In this document: positions 1 to 5,308 of the stretch, piece by piece
How positions within the stretch are numbered: position 1 is the stretch's first letter
How the letters are laid out: the number at the start of each line of letters is the position of its first letter
NCBI GenBank assembly: GCA_020348765.1
Contig: CP070753.1
Coordinates: 1,689,625-1,694,932, forward strand
From: Burkholderiales bacterium
Lineage (GTDB): Bacteria > Pseudomonadota > Gammaproteobacteria > Burkholderiales > Burkholderiaceae_E
Reading direction: 5' to 3'
Length of the DNA: 5,308 bases
Translations under genes and position numbers: made by a program
Notes under the pieces: model-generated
The model's input: the letters and a program-made list of their open reading frames with translations, nothing else
The model's database searches: none
Told to the model about the DNA's origin: nothing

Positions 1-1816
1 CATCCCGGTATTCCACGACGACCAGCACGGCACCGCGATCGTGGTCGCGGCCGCGATCATGAACGGGCTGCGGGTGGTCGGCAAGGAGCTGTCGCGCTGC
101 AAGCTGGTGGTCTCGGGCGCCGGCGCTGCGGCGCTGGCCTGCCTCGATCTGCTGCTCGATCTCGGCTTTGCCCGCGAGCAGATCTGGGTCACGGACATCG
201 AGGGCGTCGTCTACGAGGGACGCACCGCGCTGATGGACCCGCTGAAGGCGCGCTTCGCGCAGCGCACCGAAGCCCGCACGCTCGGCGAGGTCATCGACGA
301 CGCGGACATCTTCCTCGGCCTGTCGGCCGCCGGCGTGCTGAAGCCGCAGATGGTGGCGCGCATGGCTGCGCGCCCGCTGATCCTCGCGCTCGCGAACCCG
401 GTGCCCGAGATCATGCCCGAGGAGGTGGCCGAAGTCCGCGACGACGCCGTGATCGCCACCGGGCGCTCGGATTATCCGAACCAGGTCAACAACGTGCTCT
501 GCTTCCCGTTCATGTTTCGCGGCGCGCTCGATGTCGGCGCGACCACGATCACGCGCGGCATGGAGATCTCGGCCGTGCACGCCGTGGCCGAACTGGCACG
601 GGCCGAGACTTCGGACGTGGTGGCCGCCGCCTACGGCTCGAGCACGCTCGCCTTCGGCCCCGAGTACCTGATCCCGAAACCGTTCGACCCGCGGCTGATC
701 GGGATCGTGGCGCCGGCGGTGGCGCGCGCCGCGATCGAGGACGGCGTGGCGACCCGGCCGATCGAGGACTTCGACGCCTACCGCACGCGACTGAACCAGT
801 TCGTCTACCGCTCCGGCACCTTCATGAAGCCGATCTTCGGGCTGGCCAGGAGTGCGCCCAACCTGCGCATGGTCTATGCCGAGGGCGAGGACGAGCGCGT
901 GCTGCGGGCGGTGCAGGTGGTCGTCGACGAGAAGCTCGCGCGCCCGGTGCTGATCGGCCGCCCGGCCGTGCTCGAGCGCCGCATCGAGCGCTTCGGACTG
1001 CGGCTGCGGGCCGGCGCCGACTTCGACGTGGTCAATCCGGAGTTCGAGCAGCGCTATCGGGACTATTGGCAGGCCTATCACGCGCTGGCCGAGCGCAAGG
1101 GCGTCACCGAACAGTACGCCCGGATCGAGATGCGCCGGCGACACACGCTGATCGGCGCGATGATGGTTCGGACGGGCGACGCCGACGGCATGCTGTGCGG
1201 TACCTTCGGCACGCACCAGATGCACCTGCACTACATCGACGAGGTCATCGGCCTGCGACCCGGTGCCAGCGTCTACGCGGCGATGAACACGCTGATGCTG
1301 CCGGACCGGCAGATCACGCTGGTCGACACGCATGTCAACGCCGACCCGAGCGCGGCCCAGATCGCGGAGATCACGCGGCTGGCGGCCGAAGAGCTGCGCC
1401 GTTTCGGCATCCAGCCCAAGGCCGCGTTGCTGTCGCACTCCAATTTCGGCACCGCGCAGGACTCGCCGTCGGCCAGCAAGATGCGCGAAGCGCTGGCATT
1501 GCTGCGCGAGCAGGTGCCCTGGCTCGAGGTCGACGGCGAGATGCACGGGGACATCGCGCTCGACACCGCGATGCGCCGGCGCCTGATGCCACGCTCGACG
1601 CTCGACGGCGAAGCGAACCTGCTGGTGCTGCCCAACATCGACGCGGCCAACATCTCGTACAACCTGCTCAAGACGGCCGCCGGCAGCGGCATCGCCGTCG
1701 GTCCGGTGCTGCTCGGTGCGGCCCGCCCGGTGCACGTGCTGACCGGTTCGGCCACCGTGCGGCGGCTGGTCAACATGACGGCCTGGACCGTGGTCGACGC
1801 GATGGCCGAGCGCTGA
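1..1816 (+). CDS. maeB: NADP-dependent malic enzyme with phosphotransacetylase-like domain (partial, 5' end missing)
   Basis: This enzyme oxidatively decarboxylates malate to pyruvate with NADP in the cytoplasm, supplying NADPH and pyruvate. The frame is open to the left edge (first whole codon at base 2), so 604 residues are seen. MaeB proteins are about 750-760 residues, so roughly 150 N-terminal residues lie outside. The visible part opens with the malic enzyme signature IPVFHDDQHGTAI (residues 1-13), whose acidic residues help bind the metal. A Rossmann dinucleotide motif GAGAAA follows at 39-44, then ALANPVPE (129-136) and GRSDYPNQVNNVLCFPF (154-170). From about residue 289 to the end is the phosphotransacetylase-like domain, with SHSNFGT (478-484), DGEMHGDIALD (511-521) and PNIDAANISYNLLK (544-557). 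In known MaeB enzymes this domain is regulatory (acetyl-CoA response) and not a working Pta; that role is inferred here. No frameshift or internal stop is seen. The GTG at 41 is internal, not the start. Confidence 0.96.
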   Translation, partial: IPVFHDDQHGTAIVVAAAIMNGLRVVGKELSRCKLVVSGAGAAALACLDLLLDLGFAREQIWVTDIEGVVYEGRTALMDPLKARFAQRTEARTLGEVIDDADIFLGLSAAGVLKPQMVARMAARPLILALANPVPEIMPEEVAEVRDDAVIATGRSDYPNQVNNVLCFPFMFRGALDVGATTITRGMEISAVHAVAELARAETSDVVAAAYGSSTLAFGPEYLIPKPFDPRLIGIVAPAVARAAIEDGVATRPIEDFDAYRTRLNQFVYRSGTFMKPIFGLARSAPNLRMVYAEGEDERVLRAVQVVVDEKLARPVLIGRPAVLERRIERFGLRLRAGADFDVVNPEFEQRYRDYWQAYHALAERKGVTEQYARIEMRRRHTLIGAMMVRTGDADGMLCGTFGTHQMHLHYIDEVIGLRPGASVYAAMNTLMLPDRQITLVDTHVNADPSAAQIAEITRLAAEELRRFGIQPKAALLSHSNFGTAQDSPSASKMREALALLREQVPWLEVDGEMHGDIALDTAMRRRLMPRSTLDGEANLLVLPNIDAANISYNLLKTAAGSGIAVGPVLLGAARPVHVLTGSATVRRLVNMTAWTVVDAMAER

Positions 1817-1819
1817 GCC

Positions 1820-1839
1820 CGCGGGCGCACGAGCCCGCG
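1820..1839 (+). terminator. Possible terminator hairpin after maeB
   Basis: A perfect 7-bp inverted repeat, CGCGGGC (1820-1826) and GCCCGCG (1833-1839), encloses a 6-base loop and begins 4 bases after the maeB stop codon. It could end maeB transcription or protect the mRNA 3' end. No run of T follows, so it is not a classical intrinsic terminator, and hairpins like this arise easily by chance in such GC-rich DNA. Confidence 0.3.
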
Positions 1840-1913
1840 AGGTTCGCGCCAGCCCGCGGCCCGCCGCTCGTCGGGGCATTACGGCCGCGCGGACGCCCGA
1901 GGCCCGCATGCCA

Positions 1914-1942
1914 TTGAGGCGCGGCCCGCTGCCACATACGAT
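1914..1942 (+). promoter_or_regulatory. Sigma70-like promoter for the DUF1631 gene
   Basis: The sequence holds TTGAGG (1914-1919) and TACGAT (1937-1942) separated by exactly 17 bases. Each hexamer matches 4 of 6 consensus positions (TTGACA, TATAAT), and the most conserved bases (TTG; TA and final T) are present. It lies in one of the least GC-rich patches of the gap. Transcription would begin near 1949, giving a leader of about 25 bases to the ATG at 1974 or about 49 to the ATG at 1998. Location, spacing and match all fit; no expression evidence is available. Confidence 0.5.
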
Positions 1943-1990
1943 CTCAGCGACGCGGTCCGTCCCGTGACCGTGCATGCTACGGAGCGCCCC

Positions 1991-1994
1991 GAGG
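1991..1994 (+). promoter_or_regulatory. Candidate ribosome binding site deciding the DUF1631 start
   Basis: GAGG at 1991-1994 lies 3 bases before the ATG at 1998, which is closer than usual; a second purine stretch GGAG at 1981-1984 lies 13 bases before it, farther than usual. The in-frame ATG at 1974 has no purine-rich stretch ahead of it (bases before it read CCCGTGACCGTGC). The site therefore weakly favours 1998. An in-frame TGA at 1965-1967 rules out any start further upstream. Confidence 0.35.
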
Positions 1995-1997
1995 ACC

Positions 1998-4238
1998 ATG
2001 GAAGCGCATGTCGCCGCCCCGCCGGCACAGGCCGGTTTCGCCGACTCGGCGAGGTCGATCCCGCCTCGCGACCCGGGCCGCTACGCACTCCTCGACGAGT
2101 GCCGCGAGCTCGTGGCCACGCGCCTGTCGCGGGTCATCCGCGAAACGGTCGACAAGCTCGGCGAGCAACTGGCGATGGATGCCCGCAAGAGTTCCGACGT
2201 TCACGAGCAGAGCCTGCTGCTCGACGCGGTGGACCTGCTGCGGCTGCATCGCGAGGAGATCGAGCAACGGTTTCGTCGCTCGTTCAACACCGTCTTCGAG
2301 CGCCGGCTGTTCTCCAAGCGCGACGTCGCGCAGGACGCGGCGATCGACGCCAGCCAGCTGAGCCTGGTCTCCGAGGAATCGATGGAGGAGAGCCTGGCGG
2401 TCGAGCGCATCGTCAACCGCGCCCGAGGCCGGCTCGACCCGGACGAGGTCCTGGGCGTGCGCGCGCGCTTCGGCGCGCTGCTCGAGCGTGACTGGTTCGA
2501 GGAGGACCAGCACCCGGCGGCACCCGAGGCGGTGTTCGAAGCCCTGAAGAACACGCTGGCCGAGCTCGCTGCGCGCAGCGAGGTCACCAACCGGCTGCTG
2601 GAGGCGTTCGAGCCGCACGTGGCCGGGAACCTGAACGGGATCTACACCAAGGTCAACGAGCGACTGAAGGCGAGCCAGATCCTGCCGACCATCCAGCGCC
2701 AGGTCCATAACGCTGGCACCCGGACCACCAAGCCGGACGGCGAAGCGCCGCAAGCCGGTGCGCCGGGGCCCGATGCGCGCGCCCTGGCCGACGGCGCTGC
2801 CGGGGCGGCCCCGCCCGGGGGCGGCGAGGCCGATGCGATGGACGCGTTCCACGCGCTGATCGAGCGGCTCGAGAAGGGCATCCCGACTGCGAAGGCCCAG
2901 GCCACGCGGATGCTGGTCGATCCGGAAGCATTCGGGCTGGCCGATCTGCCGGTGTCGCCGGCCGAGCCCCCGCTGCTGCAGGCCTTGACCCATCTGCAGC
3001 AGACGGCGCACGCCGGACCGAACGCACATGCCAAGCTGATCGAGGACCTGGGCGACCGGGTGCGCGAGCAGGGCAGTCCGCTGGACCAGCTGACGGTCGA
3101 GATCGTCTCGATCGTGTTCGACTATATCTACAGCGATCCACGGCTTCCGGACCCGATCAAGCAGCAGCTGTTGCGCATGCAGGTGGTCGCGGTCAAGGCG
3201 GCGCTGATCGACCGCAGCTTCTTTGCGCGTCGCCAGCATCCGATGCGCCGTCTGATCGACCGCATGACCGAGCTGGGTGCCGACCCCGAGGTCGAGGTCG
3301 GGCCCGAGTCGTTGCTGGTCAGGGGGCTGGCCGAGATCGTCGACTGGATCCTCGAGAACTTCGACAACGACCTCGGCACCTTCCAGCAGGCGCTCGCGCG
3401 GATCGAAGAGCTTGGCTCGGCGTGCGCGGAGCAGCGCCAGCAGTGGCTGGCCAAGCGCACCGACGAGGCACGCCGGCACGAGCTGCTGGTCAATGCCGAG
3501 GAAGACGCCCGGGCCCAGATCGCGTTGCGCATCGATCCCGAGACCCCGGAGCTGGTGCGCGAGTTCCTGTATCGTTGGTGGGCCCAGGTGATGGCCCGGG
3601 GCAGGATCGCCGAGGATCCGGTGCTGAGCTGGGACGACGGCTTGCGCGTGGTCGAGGGGCTGCTGTGGTCGGTGGCACCGAAAACGGGCGAGGAAATCCA
3701 GCGCCTGGCGGCGCTGTTGCCCAAGCTGATCGGCGCACTGATGACGGGCCTGAAGACGATCGAATACCCGAACGAGGAACGCGAGGTCTTCTTCAACGAG
3801 TTGTTGCGCGCCCACACGCGCATGATCGAGGCGGTCAAGGCCCCGGGTGCAGCGCGCCGCCCGAAGAACCCGGAGGCGCGCATGCAGATGGACTCCCAGG
3901 GCGTGATCCGGTTCATGCCCAAGCCGCGCTCGGCCGCGATGCGCGCAGCCGAGGAGGAAGCGGAAGCCGAGCGGGCGCGCGCGCTGTCAGGACTGGTACG
4001 CGGCGCCGCGGTCGAGGTCATGCAGGCCGATGGCGAGTTCCTGCGCTACAAGCTGGCCTGGATCAGCCCGGCACAAAAGGTCTTCGTGCTGAGCCGCTAC
4101 CCGGAGGATTCGATCTCGTACGCGCGCGACGACCTCGCGCGACTGCTGGCCAGCGGCCGCGTGCGTCGCGTCGAGGAGGCCAGTGTGCTCGATCGAGCCA
4201 TCGAGCACGTGGCGCAGGAGGAATCTGCAGCCGCCTGA
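1998..4238 (+). CDS. DUF1631 family protein with PilZ-like C-terminal region
   Basis: This is a complete protein of 746 residues (754 if it starts at the ATG at 1974), close to the usual size of DUF1631 proteins. The function of the family is not established; old database labels such as thymidine phosphorylase have no support here. Numbering from the ATG at 1974: an N-terminal, mostly helical, charged region (about 30-246); a Gly/Ala/Pro-rich, probably disordered linker (about 247-290); then the conserved core. The core contains the family hallmark DYIYSDPRLPDPIKQQLLRM (383-402), followed by VKAALIDRSFFARRQHPMRRL (407-427), then WDDGLRVVEGLLWSVAPK (553-570) and LLPKLIGALMTGL (581-593). An acidic/basic helix (about 655-671) leads to a C-terminal segment, RYKLAWISPAQKVFVLSRYP (691-710), that resembles a small PilZ-like beta barrel, though it lacks a clear RxxxR c-di-GMP motif. 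There is no signal peptide or membrane segment, so it is probably cytoplasmic. It likely has its own promoter at 1914-1942. Start at 1998 is chosen on the ribosome binding site; 1974 remains possible. Confidence 0.9.
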   Translation: MEAHVAAPPAQAGFADSARSIPPRDPGRYALLDECRELVATRLSRVIRETVDKLGEQLAMDARKSSDVHEQSLLLDAVDLLRLHREEIEQRFRRSFNTVFERRLFSKRDVAQDAAIDASQLSLVSEESMEESLAVERIVNRARGRLDPDEVLGVRARFGALLERDWFEEDQHPAAPEAVFEALKNTLAELAARSEVTNRLLEAFEPHVAGNLNGIYTKVNERLKASQILPTIQRQVHNAGTRTTKPDGEAPQAGAPGPDARALADGAAGAAPPGGGEADAMDAFHALIERLEKGIPTAKAQATRMLVDPEAFGLADLPVSPAEPPLLQALTHLQQTAHAGPNAHAKLIEDLGDRVREQGSPLDQLTVEIVSIVFDYIYSDPRLPDPIKQQLLRMQVVAVKAALIDRSFFARRQHPMRRLIDRMTELGADPEVEVGPESLLVRGLAEIVDWILENFDNDLGTFQQALARIEELGSACAEQRQQWLAKRTDEARRHELLVNAEEDARAQIALRIDPETPELVREFLYRWWAQVMARGRIAEDPVLSWDDGLRVVEGLLWSVAPKTGEEIQRLAALLPKLIGALMTGLKTIEYPNEEREVFFNELLRAHTRMIEAVKAPGAARRPKNPEARMQMDSQGVIRFMPKPRSAAMRAAEEEAEAERARALSGLVRGAAVEVMQADGEFLRYKLAWISPAQKVFVLSRYPEDSISYARDDLARLLASGRVRRVEEASVLDRAIEHVAQEESAAA

Positions 4239-4272
4239 GCGGCGCACGCAACGCCGGGCGACGCCGACACCC

Positions 4273-4301
4273 TTCCCCCAGCGCGCCGAGTGCTTTAGCA
4301 T
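4273..4301 (+). promoter_or_regulatory. Weak candidate promoter for the barstar-family gene
   Basis: TAGCAT (4296-4301) matches 4 of 6 bases of a -10 element and sits in the only AT-containing patch of the gap. The hexamer 17 bases upstream, TTCCCC (4273-4278), matches only 3 of 6 bases of a -35 element. A start near 4308 would leave a leader of about 43 bases. Read-through from the DUF1631 gene is an equally good explanation for expression. The rest of the 112-base gap (4239-4350) shows only a 5-bp inverted repeat, CGGCG/CGCCG, at 4240-4256. Confidence 0.2.
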
Positions 4302-4343
4302 TGGTCGCAGTGCGGCACGCACCTGCGTGGCCGCCGCGGCGGC

Positions 4344-4348
4344 GAGGG
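4344..4348 (+). promoter_or_regulatory. Ribosome binding site setting the barstar-family start
   Basis: GAGGG at 4344-4348 lies 2 bases before the ATG at 4351. It is close but is the best purine stretch in the region. The frame stays open upstream to an ATG at 4183 inside the DUF1631 gene, but the extra residues are Arg/Ala/Thr/Pro-rich with no family similarity. This supports 4351, with a GTG at 4327 as the less likely alternative. Confidence 0.4.
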
Positions 4349-4350
4349 CA

Positions 4351-4755
4351 ATGACGGCGTTCAGCAACATTCCGAGGCAGGCCGTACTACCGCTCGGGGC
4401 GTACAGACTCGACGCACTGATGCGCGATGCCGAACGCGCCGACCAGAAGGTACTGCGCTGCGATCTCGACGGCGCACGCAACGAGGGCGAGGTGCTCGAG
4501 GCGGTCACCGACGCGTTCGGGCTGAGGGCCAACGGCAAGGGGCTCGAGTCCCTGCAACGGTCGATGACCGCGCTCAAACCGCTGGATGCCGACCGGCCCG
4601 GGTTCGTGGTGATTCTGGAGAACCTCCCGAACAACGCGGAGTACGGACCGCAGCAACGCGACGCGCTGCTGGACGTGTTCCGCGAGGCTGCGGACTTCTT
4701 CTTCGATCGCGACACGTCGTTTCGCGTCTTCTATTCGATCGCGCGCGCGATCTGA
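4351..4755 (+). CDS. Barstar-family protein (barnase-inhibitor-like)
   Basis: The protein has 134 residues, is soluble, and has no signal peptide or membrane segment. Barstar itself is a 90-residue cytoplasmic inhibitor that plugs the active site of the ribonuclease barnase; many relatives have no known partner. The family pattern is visible from about residue 34: a first strand and turn (VLRCDLDGARNEGEVLEAV, 34-52), the helix that meets the nuclease in barstar (NGKGLESLQRSM, 61-72), a hydrophobic strand (FVVILENL, 85-92), then LLDVFREAADFF (106-117), close to the barstar segment VLQVFREA, and a last strand (FRVFYSI, 124-130). About 30 extra residues lie at the N-terminus. By my alignment the binding-helix residues differ: barstar Asp35 aligns with Glu66 and Asp39 with Arg70, and Tyr29/Asn33 are not kept. 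Inhibition of a barnase-like enzyme is thus uncertain. No nuclease or toxin gene adjoins it. Codon use resembles its neighbours apart from adjacent rare codons GTA CTA at 12-13. Start supported by GAGGG upstream. Confidence 0.8.
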   Translation: MTAFSNIPRQAVLPLGAYRLDALMRDAERADQKVLRCDLDGARNEGEVLEAVTDAFGLRANGKGLESLQRSMTALKPLDADRPGFVVILENLPNNAEYGPQQRDALLDVFREAADFFFDRDTSFRVFYSIARAI

Positions 4756-4757
4756 GC

Positions 4758-4779
4758 CGCGCGGCGGCGGGTCCGCGCG
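4758..4779 (+). terminator. Possible terminator hairpin after the barstar-family gene
   Basis: CGCGCGG (4758-4764) pairs with CCGCGCG (4773-4779) around an 8-base loop, starting 2 bases after the stop codon. The stem is entirely G/C. There is no T run after it, so simple intrinsic termination is not shown. It competes with the larger inverted repeat at 4751-4817. Confidence 0.3.
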
Positions 4780-4787
4780 ATCGGAGT

Positions 4788-4812
4788 GCCGACAGCGGCT
4801 GCGCGCGTCGGC
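4788..4812 (-). terminator. Possible terminator hairpin after rsmE
   Basis: GCCGAC (4788-4793) pairs with GTCGGC (4807-4812), and the stem continues as GCG (4795-4797) with CGC (4804-4806) when A4794 is bulged out, leaving a 6-base loop. On the minus strand this hairpin begins directly after the rsmE TGA. It is the strongest compact stem in the gap between the convergent genes, but no T run follows in the minus-strand direction. Confidence 0.35.
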
Positions 4813-5308
4813 TCAGAAATCGCCGAAGCGCGACTGGAGCGCGGCCAGCGCGGCGATGCCGGCGGTCTCGGTGCGCAGCGTGCGCGGCCCGAGGCGGACC
4901 GCGACGAATCCGTGCGCCAAGGCCAGCTCGACTTCCTCGGCGCTCAGACCAGCCTCGGGGCCGATCAGCACCATCGCGGGCCCGCGGGGGGCGGCGATCT
5001 CGACCAGCCTGCGCTCGGCCCCGGGCACCAGCACCAGTCGCGTGGCCCGCTGCGCGTCGCTCGCGGCCGCGGGCTGTGCCCCGGCGCTCGCTGCAGCTTC
5101 CGACCGGACGAAGCGCTCGAAGGCGATCGGCTGCGCCAGTTCGGGCAACCGGTTGCGACCGCATTGCATACAGGCCGCGATCATGACCTGACGCCAGTGC
5201 GCCATCCGTCTCGCCGCGCGCTCGGGCGCGAGACGGGCCACGCTGCGCGCGCACTGGACCGGAACGATACGTGCGGCGCCGAGCTCGACCGCCTTCTCGA
5301 CGATCCAG
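4813..5308 (-). CDS. rsmE: 16S rRNA (uracil-1498-N3)-methyltransferase RsmE (partial, 5' end missing)
   Basis: RsmE uses S-adenosylmethionine to methylate N3 of U1498 in 16S rRNA of the assembled 30S subunit. The frame runs off the right edge, leaving 164 C-terminal residues of a family near 240-245, so the N-terminal PUA-like RNA-binding domain is mostly outside. The visible part is the SPOUT (trefoil-knot) methyltransferase domain: WIVEKAVELGAARIVPVQC (1-19), the family hallmark CMQCGRNRLPEL (46-57), the SAM-binding loop LIGPEAGLSAEE (114-125) and LGPRTLRTETAGIAALAALQ (139-158), ending RFGDF before TGA. The SAM loop usually reads GPEGG; here the fourth glycine-rich position is Ala (GPEAG). 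An Ala-rich stretch at about 68-86 is probably a surface loop. The GTG at 5241 is internal, since conserved residues continue upstream of it. The gene converges on the barstar-family gene with a 57-base gap. Confidence 0.96.
   Translation of the reverse strand, partial: WIVEKAVELGAARIVPVQCARSVARLAPERAARRMAHWRQVMIAACMQCGRNRLPELAQPIAFERFVRSEAAASAGAQPAAASDAQRATRLVLVPGAERRLVEIAAPRGPAMVLIGPEAGLSAEEVELALAHGFVAVRLGPRTLRTETAGIAALAALQSRFGDF

Larger units (their letters stand above)
4751..4817. repeat. Inverted repeat spanning both convergent stop codons
   Basis: TCTGAGCCG (4751-4759) and CGGCTCAGA (4809-4817) form a perfect 9-bp inverted repeat with 49 bases between. It extends inward by CGCG/CGCG (4760-4763 with 4804-4807) if T4808 is bulged out. 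Each arm carries the TGA of one of the two convergent genes, so both genes end with the same nine bases. It may take part in two-way transcription termination, but the long interval and lack of T runs leave this open. Confidence 0.45.

Noticed and set aside
1066..1917. A 283-codon plus-strand open frame overlapping the end of maeB
   Set aside because: It is an out-of-frame reading of the phosphotransacetylase-like domain, with an Arg/Ala/Gly/Pro-rich product typical of shadow frames in GC-rich DNA.
1977..3815. A 612-codon open frame on the minus strand inside the DUF1631 gene
   Set aside because: It runs in the register where each antisense codon is the complement of a sense codon. Antisense stops then need TTA, CTA or TCA sense codons, which this GC-rich gene avoids. 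Its product shows no recognisable family, while the plus strand encodes clear DUF1631 motifs.
3128..4021. A 297-codon minus-strand open frame
   Set aside because: Its product is Ser/Arg/Ala-rich with no family pattern, and it lies wholly opposite the conserved core of the DUF1631 gene.
4183..4350. An upstream ATG extension of the barstar-family gene overlapping the DUF1631 gene
   Set aside because: The added 56 residues have shadow-frame composition and no ribosome binding site precedes the ATG at 4183. The ATG at 4351 has GAGGG just upstream.
4240..4483. A 14-base direct repeat, CGGCGCACGCAACG, at 4240-4253 and 4470-4483
   Set aside because: One exact 14-base match is about what chance gives in a window of this size and base composition. 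The second copy is inside coding sequence and there are no flanking mobile-element signs.
4351..4755. A toxin-antitoxin module built on the barstar-family gene
   Set aside because: No nuclease-like or other small toxin gene lies next to it on either strand. The neighbours are DUF1631 and rsmE.
4574..5254. A 226-codon minus-strand frame overlapping rsmE and the barstar-family gene
   Set aside because: It is an Arg/Ala/Gly-rich frame-shifted reading of rsmE. The frame ending at 4813 carries all RsmE motifs.

Overview
The window is GC-rich DNA (about 70% G+C by eye, third codon positions almost all G or C). It looks like ordinary chromosomal sequence of a proteobacterium. The gene set (MaeB-type malic enzyme with a phosphotransacetylase-like tail, a DUF1631 protein, a barstar-family protein and RsmE) fits a high-GC gammaproteobacterium best, with a betaproteobacterium possible. 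I cannot name the genus. I see no tRNA, rRNA, CRISPR, insertion sequence, attachment site or phage gene.

Layout: (1) 1-1816, plus strand: 3' four-fifths of maeB, the NADP-type malic enzyme, cut by the left edge. (2) 1817-1997: gap with a GC-rich hairpin just after the maeB stop and a good sigma70-like promoter (1914-1942) reading into the next gene. (3) 1998-4238, plus strand: a complete DUF1631-family protein of about 746 residues with a PilZ-like C-terminal region. Its function is not established. (4) 4239-4350: short gap with at best a weak promoter. (5) 4351-4755, plus strand: a small barstar-family protein of 134 residues with no ribonuclease partner in the window. (6) 4756-4812: gap between convergent genes, filled with inverted repeats that include both stop codons. 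(7) 4813-5308, minus strand: C-terminal two-thirds of rsmE, the 16S rRNA m3U1498 methyltransferase, cut by the right edge.

The genes do not form an obvious pathway. maeB is central carbon metabolism, rsmE is ribosome maturation, and the two middle genes are poorly understood. The three plus-strand genes could be partly co-transcribed, but the promoter before the DUF1631 gene suggests at least one new transcription unit there. I found no convincing new multi-gene system. The parts most worth following are the DUF1631 protein, the orphan barstar-like protein with changed partner-binding positions, and the pattern of GC-rich hairpins directly after every stop codon.
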